Source of the DNA: an uncultured Oscillospiraceae bacterium
GTDB lineage: Bacteria; Bacillota_A; Clostridia; Oscillospirales; Oscillospiraceae
NCBI GenBank assembly: GCA_947631215.1
Contig: CANRKN010000019.1
Location: forward strand, 1-27,274
DNA length: 27,274 bases
Reading direction: 5' to 3'
The translations under genes were made by a program, and so were the position numbers. Below, one piece after another: positions 8,013-15,610 of this stretch (position 1 is the stretch's first letter; each line of letters starts with the position of its first letter). The notes under the pieces are model-generated. The model did no database searches and had not been told where the DNA came from. It was given only the letters and a program-made list of their open reading frames with translations.

Positions 8013-8043
8013 GGCCGGCCTCCCGAATGGCATTTGATACCGC

Positions 8044-8072
8044 ATTATAACATGTGTGTTAGTGTACGGCAA
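8044..8072 (-). promoter_or_regulatory. Sigma-A-type promoter for trmO operon, overlapping a palindrome
   Basis: On the minus strand TTGCCG (8067-8072) and TATAAT (8044-8049) are separated by exactly 17 bp, about 32 bp upstream of the trmO ATG. The -35 box is one arm of a near-perfect inverted repeat at 8067-8086 (CGGC, A/T run, GCCG), a possible operator. Confidence 0.75.
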
Positions 8073-8163
8073 AAAAATTTTTGCCGGCATGAATATTTAC
8101 CCCGGCTTTGGCGGATACTAGGCCCGCAAGATCATTTAGTCTGACGGAAAAGGAGTCTTTTTC

Positions 8164-8376
8164 ATGGTCATTGACAGGATAGCCCTGCTCCTCGCCATCA
8201 TCGGCGGCCTGAACTGGGGCAGCGTGGGCCTGTTCCGCTTTGATATCGTCGCCTGGATCTTCGGCGGCCAGACCAACCCCGTGGCCCGGGTGGTGTACAC
8301 TCTGGTGGGCCTGGCGGCCCTGTGGTGCATCTCGCTGCTGTTCAGAGCCAGAGATGAAGCCGACGAAGAGGCGTAA
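8164..8376 (+). CDS. DUF378 small membrane protein (YuzA-like)
   Basis: A 70-residue protein with two predicted membrane helices (about 3-24 and 42-61). It carries the family signature IGGLNWGSVGLFRFD at residues 13-27. DUF378 proteins are small integral membrane proteins of unknown function, widespread in Firmicutes. The ATG at 8164 follows AAAGGAG at 8149-8155. It stands alone between a divergent trmO promoter region and a strong terminator. Confidence 0.85.
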   Translation: MVIDRIALLLAIIGGLNWGSVGLFRFDIVAWIFGGQTNPVARVVYTLVGLAALWCISLLFRARDEADEEA

Positions 8377-8379
8377 AAA

Positions 8380-8415
8380 GCGCCGGAGCGCGGGCGACCC
8401 GCTCCGGCGCCTTTA
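8380..8415 (+). terminator. Intrinsic terminator after DUF378 gene
   Basis: Ten-base arms GCGCCGGAGC (8380-8389) and GCTCCGGCGC (8401-8410) pair perfectly and are followed by CTTTAT. The stem begins 3 bp after the DUF378 stop codon. Confidence 0.8.
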
Positions 8416-8478
8416 TACACATGTTCCCGCCGGTTTTCATATGTTGGATTGGGCTCACCAAGCCCAAAGGAGGAAATC

Positions 8479-9255
8479 ATGGAGGATTGTGCTGAAAACA
8501 TGAACATCATCTCCGGCGCCCAGGCCAACGGGCTGGCCCGCTATCCCTATCCCTGCCAGACCCAGCCCTGCTGCCCGTCCCTGATCGCCGGTCCCACCGG
8601 CCCCGCGGGGGCGACCGGCGCTATGGGTCCCACCGGCCCTGCTGGTCCCGTGGGCGCCCCCGGTCCCATGGGCCCCATGGGCGCTATGGGCGCGCAGGGT
8701 CCCACCGGCCCCGCCGGGGCTCCCGGTCCTATTGGACCTACCGGCCCTACCGGCGCTGCTGGCCCTGCGGGAGCAACGGGTGCGACAGGAGCTACGGGCG
8801 CAACGGGCGCTGCTGGCCCAATTGGCCCGACTGGCCCGACCGGCGCTGTCGGCCCCGCGGGTGCGACGGGCGCTGCTGGTCCCATCGGCCCGACAGGTCC
8901 CACCGGTGCGGCGGGTGCTGTGGGCCCTGTCGGTCCTGCTGGTGAAACTGGCCCTGCGGGTCCTATAGGTCCTACTGGCCCTACCGGAGCGACCGGCCCT
9001 GCCGGCGCCACAGGCGCTACAGGCGCGACGGGAGCAACAGGTGCTCCCGGCCCTACCGGCCCCACTGGCGCCCCCGGCCCCACGGGTCCTACCGGCCCCA
9101 TTGGTCCTACTGGCCCCACCGGCCCGGCTGCCGTTATCACGCCCGGCGCGGCCGTGGCGGATATCCCGTCCCCGGGGGCGGCCACCGCGGAGGAGGTCGC
9201 GGCCACGCTCAACACCCTGCTGGCCAGCCTGCGGGCTGCCGGCTTCATCGCCTGA
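8479..9255 (+). CDS. Collagen-like Gly-X-Y repeat surface protein
   Basis: A 258-residue protein in three parts. Residues 1-37 are a short head with four cysteines (Cys4, 26, 31, 32) and no signal peptide. Residues 38-217 are 60 uninterrupted Gly-X-Y triplets, dominated by GPT, GAT, GPA and GPI, which should form a trimeric collagen-like rod. Residues 218-258 are an Ala-rich tail with a predicted helix ([19 protein letters not shown]) that may nucleate trimers. Comparable proteins include spore-surface (exosporium) filaments such as BclA in Bacillus; a spore or cell-surface role is inference. The ATG at 8479 follows AAAGGAGG (8466-8473); the upstream in-frame ATG at 8449 lacks such a site. 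The reverse strand is also open because of the repeats, but that frame is a shadow. Confidence 0.88.
   Translation: MEDCAENMNIISGAQANGLARYPYPCQTQPCCPSLIAGPTGPAGATGAMGPTGPAGPVGAPGPMGPMGAMGAQGPTGPAGAPGPIGPTGPTGAAGPAGATGATGATGATGAAGPIGPTGPTGAVGPAGATGAAGPIGPTGPTGAAGAVGPVGPAGETGPAGPIGPTGPTGATGPAGATGATGATGATGAPGPTGPTGAPGPTGPTGPIGPTGPTGPAAVITPGAAVADIPSPGAATAEEVAATLNTLLASLRAAGFIA
8590..9129 (+). repeat. 9-bp-period coding repeats (60 Gly-X-Y triplets)
   Basis: Codons for 60 consecutive Gly-X-Y triplets give a degenerate 9-bp period. Internal blocks recur, such as four GAT triplets in a row twice (triplets 21-24 and 47-50) and GPI-GPT-GPT four times. Synonymous third positions vary, so many copies are old, but length variation by slippage or recombination is plausible. 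Confidence 0.9.
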
Positions 9256-9265
9256 AAAGCGCAAA

Positions 9266-9295
9266 AAAGCCCTGCGGTGCCTGCCGCAGGGCTTT
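9266..9295. terminator. Bidirectional terminator between collagen-like gene and ahcY
   Basis: Perfect 12-bp arms (9266-9277 and 9284-9295) with a 6-nt loop; A-rich before and T-rich after on the plus strand. It sits between two convergent genes. Confidence 0.85.
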
Positions 9296-9307
9296 CTCTG
9301 TATGCGC

Positions 9308-10543
9308 TTATATGCCCAGATAGTCCCTCTGCTCCGGGGTGAGGACGTCGATGGCCACGCCCATGGTGTCCAGCTTCCGCTGGGCCACCTCCCGGTCGAT
9401 CTCCGCGGGCACCGCCATGACGCCGGGTTTCAGCTGGCCCTTGTGCTGGGCAAGATACCGGGCGCACAGGGCCTGGATGGCGAAGCTCATGTCCATGATC
9501 TCCGCCGGGTGGCCGTCGCCGCTGGCCAGGTTCACCAGCCGCCCCTCGGCGATGAGGAACACGGTCCGGCCGTTGGGCAGCTTATAGCCCTCTATGTTGT
9601 TCCGGGCCTCGTGATGGGACAGGGCGTACTTCTCCAGGTCCTCCACGTCCACCTCCACGTTGAAGTGGCCGGCGTTGGTGAGGATGGCCCCGTCTTTCAG
9701 CAGGGGGAAGTGCTCCCGGGTGATGACTCCGGCGCAGCCGGTGACGGTGCAGAAGATGTCCCCGATGGGGGCGGCCTCAGCCATGGGCATGACACGGAAG
9801 CCGTCCATCACCGCCTCGATGGCCCGGACCGGGTCCGTCTCGGTGATGATGACCCGGGCGCCCAGGCCCTTGGCCCGCATGGCCACGCCCTTGCCGCACC
9901 AGCCGTAGCCGGACACCACCACATCCTTGCCCGCCACGATCAGGTTCGTGGTGCGCATGATGCCGTCCCATACGGACTGGCCGGTGCCGTAGCGGTTGTC
10001 GAAAAGATGCTTGCAGTCGGCGTCGTTCACCAGCACCGCCGGGAAGGGGAGCTGCCCCTCCCGGTCCAGCCGGCGCAGCCTGTGCACGCCCGTGGTGGTC
10101 TCCTCGCACAGGCCCAGCACCCCGGGGATGAACTGGGGATAGCGGGCCTGCAGGCCCTCCATCAGGTCGCCCCCGTCGTCGATGATGATGTTGGGCCCGC
10201 AGGCCAGCACCCGGTCTATGTTGGCGTCGTATTCCTCGGCGGTGCAGCCGTGGACGGCGTGCACCTCCAGGCCTCCGGCGACCAGCGCCGCGGCCACGTC
10301 GTCCTGGGTGGACAGGGGGTTGGAGCCGGTGATGTGCATCTCGGCGCCGCCCCGGGCCATGACCCGGCAGAGATAGGCCGTCTTGGCCTCCAAATGGACG
10401 GACAGGGCTATTTTGAGCCCCGCGAAGGGCTTGGTGCGCTCGAATTCCTCCCCGATGGAGCGGCACAGGGGCATGTTCCGCTCCACCCAGGCGATCTTCC
10501 TCTCCCCGGAGGGAGCCAGATTGATATCACGAATGGTGCTCAT
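9308..10543 (-). CDS. ahcY: Adenosylhomocysteinase
   Basis: A 411-residue NAD-dependent enzyme that splits S-adenosylhomocysteine into adenosine and homocysteine, removing the inhibitory product of methyl transfer. Visible motifs are SVHLEAKTA (48-56), STQDDVAAAL (78-87), EETTTGVHRL (147-156), the substrate-site segment NDADCKHLFDNRYGTGQS (173-190) and the NAD-binding GYGWCGKG (212-219). It lacks the internal insert found in longer bacterial forms, which fits its length. It lies 10 bp downstream of metK, so the SAM synthetase and SAH hydrolase genes share an operon under the SAM riboswitch. It is full length with a clear start. Confidence 0.95.
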   Translation of the reverse strand: MSTIRDINLAPSGERKIAWVERNMPLCRSIGEEFERTKPFAGLKIALSVHLEAKTAYLCRVMARGGAEMHITGSNPLSTQDDVAAALVAGGLEVHAVHGCTAEEYDANIDRVLACGPNIIIDDGGDLMEGLQARYPQFIPGVLGLCEETTTGVHRLRRLDREGQLPFPAVLVNDADCKHLFDNRYGTGQSVWDGIMRTTNLIVAGKDVVVSGYGWCGKGVAMRAKGLGARVIITETDPVRAIEAVMDGFRVMPMAEAAPIGDIFCTVTGCAGVITREHFPLLKDGAILTNAGHFNVEVDVEDLEKYALSHHEARNNIEGYKLPNGRTVFLIAEGRLVNLASGDGHPAEIMDMSFAIQALCARYLAQHKGQLKPGVMAVPAEIDREVAQRKLDTMGVAIDVLTPEQRDYLGI

Positions 10544-10553
10544 AGGTATCTCC

Positions 10554-11831
10554 TTATTCAGCGGCCTTTTTCCGGACCCAGAACTTCCACCAGGGGCGCT
10601 TTTTCGTCTCGCCCTCGCCCTCGGAGGGCACCAGTGCCTCCTGGGGCTCGGGGATGGCGGCCTTCAGGGCCTCGGCCTTGTCGGTCCGCTCCCAGGCCAC
10701 GCCCAGGTCCTCCCGGCCCATGTGGCCGTAGGCGGCCAGCTGCCGGTAGATGGGCTGGCGCAGCTCCAGGTCCCGGATGATGGCCGCGGGCCGCAGGTCG
10801 AACACCTGGGTCACGGCCTTCTGCAGCACTTCGTCCGACTCCTTGCCGGTGCCGAAGGTTGTCACGTTCACGCTCACGGGGTTCGCCACGCCGATGGCGT
10901 AGGCGATCTGGACCTGGCACCGGCGGGCAAGGCCGGCGGCCACGATGTTCTTGGCCACCCAGCGGGCGGCATAGGCCGCGGAGCGGTCCACCTTGGTGGG
11001 GTCCTTGCCGGAGAAGGCGCCGCCGCCATGGGGGGCGCTGCCGCCGTATGTGTCCACGATGATCTTCCGGCCGGTGAGGCCGGAGTCGCCCTGGGGCCCG
11101 CCCACCACAAAGCGGCCGGTGGGGTTGACGAAGTACTTGATGTCCCCCTGGACCATCCGCTCGGGCAGCACGGGGGTGATGACCTCCCGGATGATATCCT
11201 CCCGTATCTGCTCCTGGGTCACGTCCGGGTCGTGCTGGGTGGAGACCACCACCGTGTCGATGCGCACGGGGCGGTTGTCCTCGTCGTACTCCACGGTGAC
11301 CTGGGTCTTGCCGTCGGGCCGCAGGTAGGGCAGGGTCCCGTCCTTGCGGACCTGGGCCAGCCGCCGGGCCATTTTCTGGGCCAGGCTCAGGGGCAGGGGC
11401 ATCATCTCCGGCGTCTCGTCGCAGGCGTAGCCGAACATCATGCCCTGGTCGCCGGCGCCGTTTTCCAGCTCCGCCGCCGCGCCGCCGGCCTTCTGCTCAA
11501 GGCTGGCGTTCACGCCCATGGCGATGTCCGGGCTCTGCTCGTCGATGCTGGTCAGCACGGCGCAGTTGTCGCAGTCGATGCCGTACTCGGCCTTGTCGTA
11601 GCCGATGTCCCGCAGCACGTCCCGGGCGATCTTGGGGATGTCCACGTAGCAGCTGGTGGTGATCTCGCCCATGACGAAGACCATGCCCGTGGTGGTGCAG
11701 CACTCGCAGGCCACATGGCCCTGGCTGTCCTGGGCCATGATGGCGTCCAGCACCGCGTCGGATATCTGGTCGCATACCTTGTCGGGATGGCCCTCGGTGA
11801 CGGATTCGGATGTGAATAAGTAGTGTCCCAT
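10554..11831 (-). CDS. metK: S-adenosylmethionine synthetase (canonical)
   Basis: A 425-residue enzyme that makes SAM from methionine and ATP. All classic signatures are present: [11 protein letters not shown] near the N-terminus, [34 protein letters not shown] and the P-loop-like [14 protein letters not shown]. The ATG at 11831 is preceded by AAGGAG; the longer open frame upstream runs through the riboswitch and is not real. Typical MetK proteins end at the equivalent of ...[10 protein letters not shown]; this one has about 33 further residues, acidic then strongly basic and tryptophan-rich ([13 protein letters not shown]). This tail could touch membrane or RNA, but its role is unknown. The gene is followed 10 bp later by ahcY. 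Confidence 0.96.
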   Translation of the reverse strand: MGHYLFTSESVTEGHPDKVCDQISDAVLDAIMAQDSQGHVACECCTTTGMVFVMGEITTSCYVDIPKIARDVLRDIGYDKAEYGIDCDNCAVLTSIDEQSPDIAMGVNASLEQKAGGAAAELENGAGDQGMMFGYACDETPEMMPLPLSLAQKMARRLAQVRKDGTLPYLRPDGKTQVTVEYDEDNRPVRIDTVVVSTQHDPDVTQEQIREDIIREVITPVLPERMVQGDIKYFVNPTGRFVVGGPQGDSGLTGRKIIVDTYGGSAPHGGGAFSGKDPTKVDRSAAYAARWVAKNIVAAGLARRCQVQIAYAIGVANPVSVNVTTFGTGKESDEVLQKAVTQVFDLRPAAIIRDLELRQPIYRQLAAYGHMGREDLGVAWERTDKAEALKAAIPEPQEALVPSEGEGETKKRPWWKFWVRKKAAE

Positions 11832-11864
11832 AATATTCTCCTTCGTAAAATCGGCATCAAGAAT

Positions 11865-11884
11865 GCCCGCCGGGACCGGCGGGC
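11865..11884 (-). terminator. Probable expression-platform hairpin of the SAM riboswitch
   Basis: Arms GCCCGCCG (11865-11872) and CGGCGGGC (11877-11884) form a very stable 8-bp stem with a 4-nt loop, between the aptamer and the metK start. On the minus strand it is followed by ATTCTT, only mildly T-rich. An AACAAATATTTGTT palindrome (11892-11905) separates it from the aptamer and could form part of the alternative fold. Confidence 0.55.
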
Positions 11885-11906
11885 AGTTGGAAACAAATAT
11901 TTGTTC

Positions 11907-12002
11907 CTTATCTTTCGATTTACACCGCCGGATTTGGCACCTTTTGCTCTCGCACAGGTTGCCGGGCTTCACAGGGCCGGTCCCTCCGCCACTCTTGATA
12001 AG
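11907..12002 (-). promoter_or_regulatory. SAM-I (S-box) riboswitch upstream of metK-ahcY
   Basis: On the minus strand the leader starts CTTATCAAGAG (12002-11992) and ends GATAAG (11912-11907), forming P1. Between them are the conserved S-box elements GGAGGGACCGGCCC, TGAAGCCCGGCAACC and GGTGCCAA in the correct order. These match the family's kink-turn and SAM-binding core. SAM binding should lower metK and ahcY expression, a standard arrangement in Firmicutes. Position immediately upstream of metK supports the call. Confidence 0.95.
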
Positions 12003-12023
12003 GCTATAAAATTGTCTATGATT

Positions 12024-12051
12024 ATTTTATCATGTCCGCGGCCAATGTCAA
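12024..12051 (-). promoter_or_regulatory. Promoter of the riboswitch-metK-ahcY operon
   Basis: A consensus TTGACA (12046-12051) and TAAAAT (12024-12029) with a 16-bp spacer, minus strand. It is placed so that transcription starts just before the riboswitch. Confidence 0.75.
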
Positions 12052-12109
12052 GGGGCAACGATAAAAACCTTTTTCTGGAAAATTCTATGGAAAACTTTCA
12101 TAAAAACTA

Positions 12110-12138
12110 TTGTGCGGCGGCAGAATATGTGGTACAAT
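12110..12138 (+). promoter_or_regulatory. Promoter of hpf
   Basis: TTGTGC (12110-12115) and TACAAT (12133-12138) with a 17-bp spacer, followed by AAAGGAGG at 12146-12153 and the hpf ATG at 12162. The 5' untranslated region must be very short. Confidence 0.7.
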
Positions 12139-12161
12139 TTCCACAAAGGAGGTAGAGAGCC

Positions 12162-12701
12162 ATGACATTCACTATGACCGGCAAAAAATACGAGGTATCC
12201 GACGAACTGCGGGCCTACGCGGAGAAGAAGGTCGGCAAGATCGACAAGCTCTTCCGCACGGAGAGCGACGCCTCCGTCACCTTCAGCGCGGAGCGGGGCC
12301 GCTACACCGTGGAGATCACCATCCGCAACAACGGCATGTTCTATCGGGTCACCGAGACCACCAGCGACATGTTTGCCTCCATCGACTCCGCCTGCGCCGC
12401 GCTGGTGCGGCAGGTGCGGAAGAACAAGACCCGGCTGGAAAAGCGCCTGCGGGACGGCGCCTTTGAGCGCTCCTCCGCCCCGGAGGCCGTGCCCGACGAG
12501 GAGGAAGAGGCGGATTACCGCATCATCCGCACCAAGCGCTTCCCCTTAAAACCCATGAGCCCGGACGAGGCGGTGATGCAGATGGACCTGCTGGGCCACA
12601 CCTTCTTCGCCTTCCGGAATCAGGAGGCGGACGACGCCTTTTCCGTGGTGTACAAGCGCCGGGACGGCGGCTACGGCATGATCTCCGACGAAGCGGACTA
12701 A
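12162..12701 (+). CDS. hpf: Ribosome hibernation promoting factor, long form
   Basis: A 179-residue long-type HPF (RaiA/YvyD family). The N-terminal domain (about 1-100) begins MTFTMTGKKYEVSDELRAYAEKK and binds in the 30S decoding region. A linker rich in acidic residues (about 105-118) leads to the C-terminal dimerisation domain (about 120-175, starting RIIRTKRFPLKPMSPDEAVMQM). Long HPFs pair two inactive ribosomes into 100S particles in stationary phase or stress. It has its own promoter and a strong ribosome site, and is transcribed divergently from metK. Confidence 0.95.
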   Translation: MTFTMTGKKYEVSDELRAYAEKKVGKIDKLFRTESDASVTFSAERGRYTVEITIRNNGMFYRVTETTSDMFASIDSACAALVRQVRKNKTRLEKRLRDGAFERSSAPEAVPDEEEEADYRIIRTKRFPLKPMSPDEAVMQMDLLGHTFFAFRNQEADDAFSVVYKRRDGGYGMISDEAD

Positions 12702-12716
12702 CGCTGAATAAATTTT

Positions 12717-12742
12717 AAGGGCGCGCCTTATGGCGCGCCCTT
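12717..12742. terminator. Bidirectional terminator overlapping the DUF523 stop codon
   Basis: Perfect 11-bp arms (12717-12727 and 12732-12742) with the loop TTAT. It ends hpf on the plus strand (T run 12741-12744). The minus-strand DUF523 stop codon, 12728-12730, lies in the loop, so the hairpin arm is also coding sequence for that gene's last residues. Confidence 0.85.
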
Positions 12743-13156
12743 TTCTATGTCTTCCTCGTCCATGAGCTCAATGCCGTTCTCGGCCAGAAGCTTCGCCGTG
12801 ACGCCCATGCCGGGCACCACTTTGCCGGAGAACGTGCCGTCGTAGACCGCGTGGACGCCGCAGGAGGGGCTGCGGGCCTTCAATATGGCCTGGGTGACGC
12901 CGTGGGCCCTGCAGAAGGCCAGGGCCTTCTCCGCCCCGCCGCGAAATTCCGCCGTCACGTCCTCCCCCGCTTTGCTGTATACCTTATCGCCCCGTATCTC
13001 GCTGGGCAGCCGGGGAGCGGGCAGTCCTCCGGCCCGCTCCGGGCAGAAGACCACGTATTCCTTCCCTTCCAAATAGTTATGTACGGCGGCGTTGTCGTTG
13101 CTGCCGCCGTTATACTTGCAGTTGAGGCCCAAAAGGCACCCGCTGACCAATATCAT
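12728..13156 (-). CDS. DUF523 family protein
   Basis: A 142-residue cytoplasmic protein beginning MILVSGCLLGLNCKYNGG, the DUF523 signature with Cys7 and Cys13. A second cysteine-bearing motif, ARSPSCG, follows near residue 94-100. Function is unknown; the conserved cysteines suggest metal or redox chemistry. It starts 18 bp after the MATE transporter gene, with AAGGAGAGAG upstream, and is the last gene of the noc-MATE-DUF523 run. Its final codons form the arm of the shared terminator. Confidence 0.88.
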   Translation of the reverse strand: MILVSGCLLGLNCKYNGGSNDNAAVHNYLEGKEYVVFCPERAGGLPAPRLPSEIRGDKVYSKAGEDVTAEFRGGAEKALAFCRAHGVTQAILKARSPSCGVHAVYDGTFSGKVVPGMGVTAKLLAENGIELMDEEDIEKGAP

Positions 13157-13174
13157 CTTTCTCTCTCCTTTTCT

Positions 13175-14542
13175 CTATGCCGCAGCCGGAGGCGCTCTCT
13201 TTTTCCATTTCCCGGACAGGAAGTAGGGGAACATCACCAAAAAGAACGTGAACCCCGCCAGGGCCCCGCCCAGCCAGTAGCCCATGACCCCCATGCGGAA
13301 GGTCTCCGCCAGGAGCATGCACAGGCCGATGCGCGCGACTACTCCGTCCAATATACCCAGCACGAAGTTCATCACCGGGAACCCCATGCCGTTGCACAAT
13401 GCCGTGCTGGGCCCCCGCAGGGCGTAACCGAAGAAGTTGAGCGCCGCCACCAGGGCGTAGCTGTGGCTCATGGCCAGCACCGCCGGGTCGTCGTCGAAAA
13501 TACGGAACACCGCCTCCGGCGCCAGGAGCATGGCCGCGGACAGCGCCGCCGAATACCCCAGGCCCACGGCCAGGGCGGTGACGAGCGTTTTCGTGACCCG
13601 GTCGAACTTCCGGGCGGCAAAGTTCTGCCCCACCATGGTGGCCCCGGACTGGCTCAAAGCCTGGCATATGATGCTGGCCACGGTGGAGAGCTTGTTGCCC
13701 ACGCCGGTGACGGCGGACACGGTGACGCCGTAGACATTCAGCCGGCTGGACACGAACAGCATGGACAGGTTGATGGCGCAGGACTGGATGGACATGGGCA
13801 CACCCAGCTTCAGGAGCTTTATGAGGTTGGCCCGGTCCGGGCGCAGGTACCTGAGGTGGAACTCGAACCCCAGGTCTCCCCGCCGGCGCCACAGATACCC
13901 AACGCACAGGAGGAAGCTGACCCCCTGGGCGATGACCGTGGCCAGCGCCGCGCCGAAGGGGCCCATGCCCCCGGACACGAACAGGATGTCCAATATCACG
14001 TTCAGCACCGACGCGATGACGATGAACACCATGGGCATCCTGGACTGGCCCATGCCCCGGAGGATGGCCGCCACCATCACGTACCCCACCAGCAGCACCA
14101 GCCCCGCCGCGCAGCAGACCGTATACTGCCGGCAGTACTCCGCCGCCTCCGGCGGCACGTTCAGAAGGGCGGTGAGCTGCCGGGCGAAAAGGAGCCCAAA
14201 GGCGGATATGACGAGGCTCAAACCCAAAATGAACGTGAACATGACGCCCACCATTTTGGCGAGGCTCTCCCGGTCCTTCAGGCCCACGTACTGGCTTATG
14301 AGCACCTGCCCGGCGTTGCAGAAGCCCATGCACACGAAGGTGAAAAGGTGGATGACGTCCGCGCCCACGCCCACGGCGGACAGGCCCGCCGGCCCCACGT
14401 ACCGGCCCACCACCGCCATGTCCACCAGGTTGTAGGCGGTCTGCAGCAGGTTCGACAGCATGAAGGGCCAGGCAAAGGCCAGCAGCTGCCGCCCTACCGG
14501 CCCGGTCGTATAGTCTTTTATGAGGGTCTTCTTCTCCGCCAT
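13175..14542 (-). CDS. MATE-family multidrug/metabolite efflux transporter
   Basis: A 455-residue protein with about twelve membrane helices and the MATE pattern of two homologous halves. Family-typical segments are PFMLSNLLQTAYNLVDMAVVGRYVG near the N-terminus (residues 26-50) and the second-half counterpart around GVPMSIQSCAINLSML. MATE proteins export cationic drugs or metabolites using Na+ or H+ gradients; the substrate cannot be read here. The C-terminus is basic and alanine-rich (KWKKRAPPAAA). A promoter at 14572-14600 suggests separate expression from noc. The ribosome binding site is weak (AAGAGACG). Confidence 0.9.
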   Translation of the reverse strand: MAEKKTLIKDYTTGPVGRQLLAFAWPFMLSNLLQTAYNLVDMAVVGRYVGPAGLSAVGVGADVIHLFTFVCMGFCNAGQVLISQYVGLKDRESLAKMVGVMFTFILGLSLVISAFGLLFARQLTALLNVPPEAAEYCRQYTVCCAAGLVLLVGYVMVAAILRGMGQSRMPMVFIVIASVLNVILDILFVSGGMGPFGAALATVIAQGVSFLLCVGYLWRRRGDLGFEFHLRYLRPDRANLIKLLKLGVPMSIQSCAINLSMLFVSSRLNVYGVTVSAVTGVGNKLSTVASIICQALSQSGATMVGQNFAARKFDRVTKTLVTALAVGLGYSAALSAAMLLAPEAVFRIFDDDPAVLAMSHSYALVAALNFFGYALRGPSTALCNGMGFPVMNFVLGILDGVVARIGLCMLLAETFRMGVMGYWLGGALAGFTFFLVMFPYFLSGKWKKRAPPAAA

Positions 14543-14571
14543 AGACGTCTCTTTTTCTCTCGTTTTTCTTT

Positions 14572-14600
14572 ATTTTATCCCTATGGCGGAACGAACACAA
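14572..14600 (-). promoter_or_regulatory. Probable promoter of the MATE-DUF523 genes
   Basis: Minus strand TTGTGT (14595-14600) and TAAAAT (14572-14577) with a 17-bp spacer, in the 66-bp gap between noc and the MATE gene. Confidence 0.55.
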
Positions 14601-14608
14601 GGGAAATT

Positions 14609-15400
14609 TTACCGCTTGATCCGTATGGTCACCACCATCTCATTGTCGTTCTGCTCCCGGAGCATCCCCACGTCCACGCCGCCCTGGCGCATCACGTCCA
14701 CGTTCCGCTGGAGGGTATTCAAAAATATCCGCACGTCCTTTAAAACGAACCGGGTCCGGGTGGGGGCCGGGCGGGTCTGGCGTGCCAGGAGGGCGTCTAT
14801 GTAGCTGTCCGCGGCGGGGACGGTGAGCTGCCGCTCGATGATGTGGTCCAGAGCCTTGCGGCGCAGCTCGTCGTCGGGCAGGCGCAGTAGCGCCCGGCCG
14901 TGGCGCTCGGTGAGCTCCGCCGCCCGGAGCTTGGAAAGAATATCGGCGGGGAGCTTCAACAGCCGCAGCTTATTGGCCACGGTGGACTGGCTTTTGCCCA
15001 GCCGCCGGGCGCACTCCTCCTGGCTCAGGCCGAAGGTGTCCATGAGCCGGGCGATGCCCCGGGCCTGTTCGATGAAGTCCAGGTCCTGCCGCTGCAGGTT
15101 CTCCACCAGGGCCAGCACGCCGCTCTCCGCCTCGTCCACCTCCAGCACCAGGCAGGGCACCCGCTCCAGCCCCGCCATCTTGGCCGCCCGGAGCCGCCGC
15201 TCCCCCGCCACCAGCTCGTACCGGCCCGCCCGGTACCGCACCGACAGGGGGCTCAGCACCCCGTAGCGGCCGATGCTGGCCGCCAGCTCCTCCAGCTGGG
15301 CCGGGTCGAAGTTCTGCCGGGGCTGATAGGGGCTGGGGGCGATGTCCTCCACCGCCAGCTCCGCCACCATCCCCCGCCGCCGGGTCTTCAGCATCTGCAT
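14609..15400 (-). CDS. noc: Noc-type ParB/Spo0J family DNA-binding protein
   Basis: A 263-residue ParB-family CTPase. Visible parts are PSPYQPRQNFD in the N-terminal domain, the nucleotide-binding box GERRLRAAK, ENLQRQDL, and the helix-turn-helix GKSQSTVANKLRLLKLP. The last three, the ERHGRAL motif and a C-terminal RIFLNTL...TIRIKR pattern resemble B. subtilis Noc more than Spo0J. Noc binds dispersed sites and keeps the division septum off the nucleoid. B. subtilis Noc starts with a membrane-targeting amphipathic helix (MKHSFSRFFG); this protein instead starts MQMLKTRRRG. The ATG at 15400 is chosen for its upstream AAGGGGGG and TATAAT box at 15438-15443; the open frame extends to 15460. No parA is nearby. 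Confidence 0.85.
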   Translation of the reverse strand: MQMLKTRRRGMVAELAVEDIAPSPYQPRQNFDPAQLEELAASIGRYGVLSPLSVRYRAGRYELVAGERRLRAAKMAGLERVPCLVLEVDEAESGVLALVENLQRQDLDFIEQARGIARLMDTFGLSQEECARRLGKSQSTVANKLRLLKLPADILSKLRAAELTERHGRALLRLPDDELRRKALDHIIERQLTVPAADSYIDALLARQTRPAPTRTRFVLKDVRIFLNTLQRNVDVMRQGGVDVGMLREQNDNEMVVTIRIKR

Positions 15401-15437
15401 GGGAATAGTCCCCCCTTTTACCGCATAGGATGGGTAT

Positions 15438-15443
15438 ATTATA
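15438..15443 (-). promoter_or_regulatory. -10 box of the probable noc promoter
   Basis: A consensus TATAAT on the minus strand 37 bp upstream of the noc ATG. I see no convincing -35 box at 17 bp, so this is a weak to moderate call. Confidence 0.45.
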
Positions 15444-15462
15444 GGCGCCCACCTGCGCAAAA

Positions 15463-15489
15463 AAGAGGGAAACGGCGGTGCCGTTTCCC
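15463..15489 (-). terminator. Intrinsic terminator ending the methyltransferase remnant transcript
   Basis: Perfect 10-bp arms (15467-15476 and 15480-15489) with a 3-nt loop. On the minus strand the hairpin is followed by TCTTTTTT, so it stops transcripts entering from the AT-rich region before they reach noc. Confidence 0.75.
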
Positions 15490-15610
15490 CCTTGCCAAGG
15501 AAATGCTAATTCTAAACGTGCTAATTAAGATGATTTGGCTCTCCTTATGATTCTCGCTAGTAAGTGATGTTATCTGCGAGGACCAACAAATTTGTCACCA
15601 TTCAAATGAA

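Noticed and set aside
8547..9467. 306-residue minus-strand open frame rich in Gly-Pro-Val over the collagen-like gene
   Set aside because: It is the reverse complement of the Gly-X-Y repeats, which also reads as Pro-Val-Gly. The plus strand has the ribosome binding site, a sensible start and a terminator.
9041..11819. Plus-strand open frames of 579 and 478 residues over ahcY and metK
   Set aside because: No ribosome sites or homology; they run antisense to two unmistakable enzymes.
12851..14743. 630-residue plus-strand open frame across DUF523, MATE and noc
   Set aside because: Composition (His, Gln, Arg, Gly) is that of an antisense shadow, and it crosses three real genes and their spacers.
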